Origin: Bacteroidales bacterium
GTDB lineage: Bacteria > Bacteroidota > Bacteroidia > Bacteroidales > UBA3663
Assembly: GCA_017632695.1 (NCBI GenBank)
Contig: JAGBQS010000193.1
Location: forward strand, 1-6,799
Reading direction: 5' to 3'
Length of the DNA stretch: 6,799 nucleotides
Numbering within the stretch: position 1 is the stretch's first letter; each line of letters begins with the position of its first letter. Both the position numbers and the translations under genes were made by a program. A model generated the notes under the pieces. It did no database searches, had not been told where the DNA came from, and saw only the letters and a program-made list of their open reading frames with translations. Positions 6,110-6,799 of the stretch are shown here, piece after piece.

Positions 6110-6799
6110 ATGAAAAAAGTCATTCTTCTAACAGTTCTTGTTTGTGTCTGGTCGGGCCTGATGGCGCAGACCGACCGTTTCTGCCTCGTTAAGGACGGGC
6201 AGCCCGTCAGTATCTGCGTAGATACCGCCGACTGGAAAGGTGTGCTGCGTGCCGCCGATAATCTGGGAGCCGACATCGGCCGCGTAACCGGTCATACGTC
6301 GCCCGTTGTGCCGTATGCCGAGCCTGCCGGAAAGTCGTCAGCCCTTCAGAATGTCATTCTGGCCGGCACCATCGGCAAGAGCAAGCCGATAGACCGCCTC
6401 ATCCGGCAGAAGAAACTCGACGTGAAGCAGATCCGGGGCCACTGGGAAGGCTACGTCATCGATGTGGTGGACGGCAACCTCGTCATTGCCGGCACCGACA
6501 AGCGCGGCACCATCTACGGCATTTACGAAATCTCGCGGCAGATCGGCGTTTCCCCTTGGTACTGGATGGCCGATGCGCCCGTAGTGCATCAGGACGAGCT
6601 TTACTACGAGGGCGGACGCGACTGCGACTGGCCTGCCGTAAAGTATCGCGGCATCTTCATCAACGACGAGTGGCCATCGTTCGGCACCTGGTGTACCAGG
6701 CATTTCGGGGGTATCAACTCCAAGGCCTACGAGAAAGTTTTCGAACTCCTGCTGCGCCTCAAGGCCAACTACTTCTGGCCCGCCATGTGGGGCACCAAC
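6110..6799 (+). CDS. Glycoside hydrolase family 115 alpha-glucuronidase (5' part; continues past window end)
   Basis: GH115 enzymes remove alpha-1,2-linked glucuronic acid or its 4-O-methyl form from xylan, arabinogalactan and related glycans. The 230 codons seen stay open to the last base. Full-length members run well over 800 residues, so the catalytic residues lie beyond the window. The start at 6110 is followed by a signal peptide (about 1-19, cleavage near L-M-A/Q-T). After a beta/alpha N-terminal domain come the family's hallmark stretches: G-T-D-K-R-G-T-I-Y-G-I-Y-E-I-S (about 131-145), I-G-V-S-P-W-Y-W-M-A-D (148-158), V-K-Y-R-G-I-F-I-N-D-E-W-P (about 178-190), and L-L-L-R-L-K-A-N-Y-F-W-P-A-M-W-G (213-228). 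The upstream gap lacks a recognised promoter, so the gene may be transcribed from the GH97 promoter through the repeat cluster. Family assignment is firm; substrate is inferred from neighbours. Confidence 0.88.
   Translation, partial: MKKVILLTVLVCVWSGLMAQTDRFCLVKDGQPVSICVDTADWKGVLRAADNLGADIGRVTGHTSPVVPYAEPAGKSSALQNVILAGTIGKSKPIDRLIRQKKLDVKQIRGHWEGYVIDVVDGNLVIAGTDKRGTIYGIYEISRQIGVSPWYWMADAPVVHQDELYYEGGRDCDWPAVKYRGIFINDEWPSFGTWCTRHFGGINSKAYEKVFELLLRLKANYFWPAMWGTN

Overview
The window looks like part of a carbohydrate-degradation locus (a polysaccharide utilization locus, PUL) from a member of the Bacteroidota, probably Bacteroidales and perhaps Prevotellaceae. Four large, exported glycan-active enzymes lie on the + strand. 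None has a clear Shine-Dalgarno site, and one is preceded by a full match to the Bacteroidota promoter pattern (TTG, about 20 nt, TAnnTTTG). The first enzyme ends in a short tail of the kind seen on Prevotella and Bacteroides secreted proteins, and the window carries heptanucleotide minisatellites of the AGTAAAG type, which I associate with this group. Genus cannot be fixed from the sequence alone.

Layout: (1) 1-758, the 3' part of a family PL11 rhamnogalacturonan lyase whose start lies upstream of the window. (2) 762-3821, a complete family GH2 glycosidase (beta-galactosidase-like) only 3 nt downstream, so almost certainly in the same operon. (3) 3822-4081, a 260-nt gap holding the rest of an AGTAAAG array, a perfect 16-bp hairpin (likely terminator) and a strong promoter. 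(4) 4082-5920, a complete GH97 enzyme, predicted retaining type and probably an alpha-galactosidase. (5) 5921-6109, a 189-nt gap packed with direct and inverted copies of GGAGTTA and two small perfect hairpins. (6) 6110-6799, the first 230 codons of a GH115 alpha-glucuronidase that runs off the window.

Together the enzymes fit stepwise breakdown of a pectic, rhamnogalacturonan-I-like glycan. PL11 would cut the Rha-GalA backbone, GH2 and GH97 would remove beta- and alpha-linked galactose (or similar) side-chain sugars, and GH115 would remove glucuronic acid caps. No SusC/SusD pair, sensor or regulator is in view, so PUL membership is inferred from gene content.

The most unusual signal is not an enzyme. 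Heptamer minisatellites appear in three places tied to the GH2 gene: a degenerate array near its 5' end, a clearer one inside the coding region, and a near-perfect one that spans its stop codon. In the internal array a single departure from the repeat consensus turns what would be an in-frame TAA stop into TAT. In the terminal array the same reading (K-S-K-E) runs into TAA. This suggests that repeat DNA has been absorbed into an enzyme's coding sequence and also shapes its 3' end and terminator. No wholly new multi-gene system is evident.
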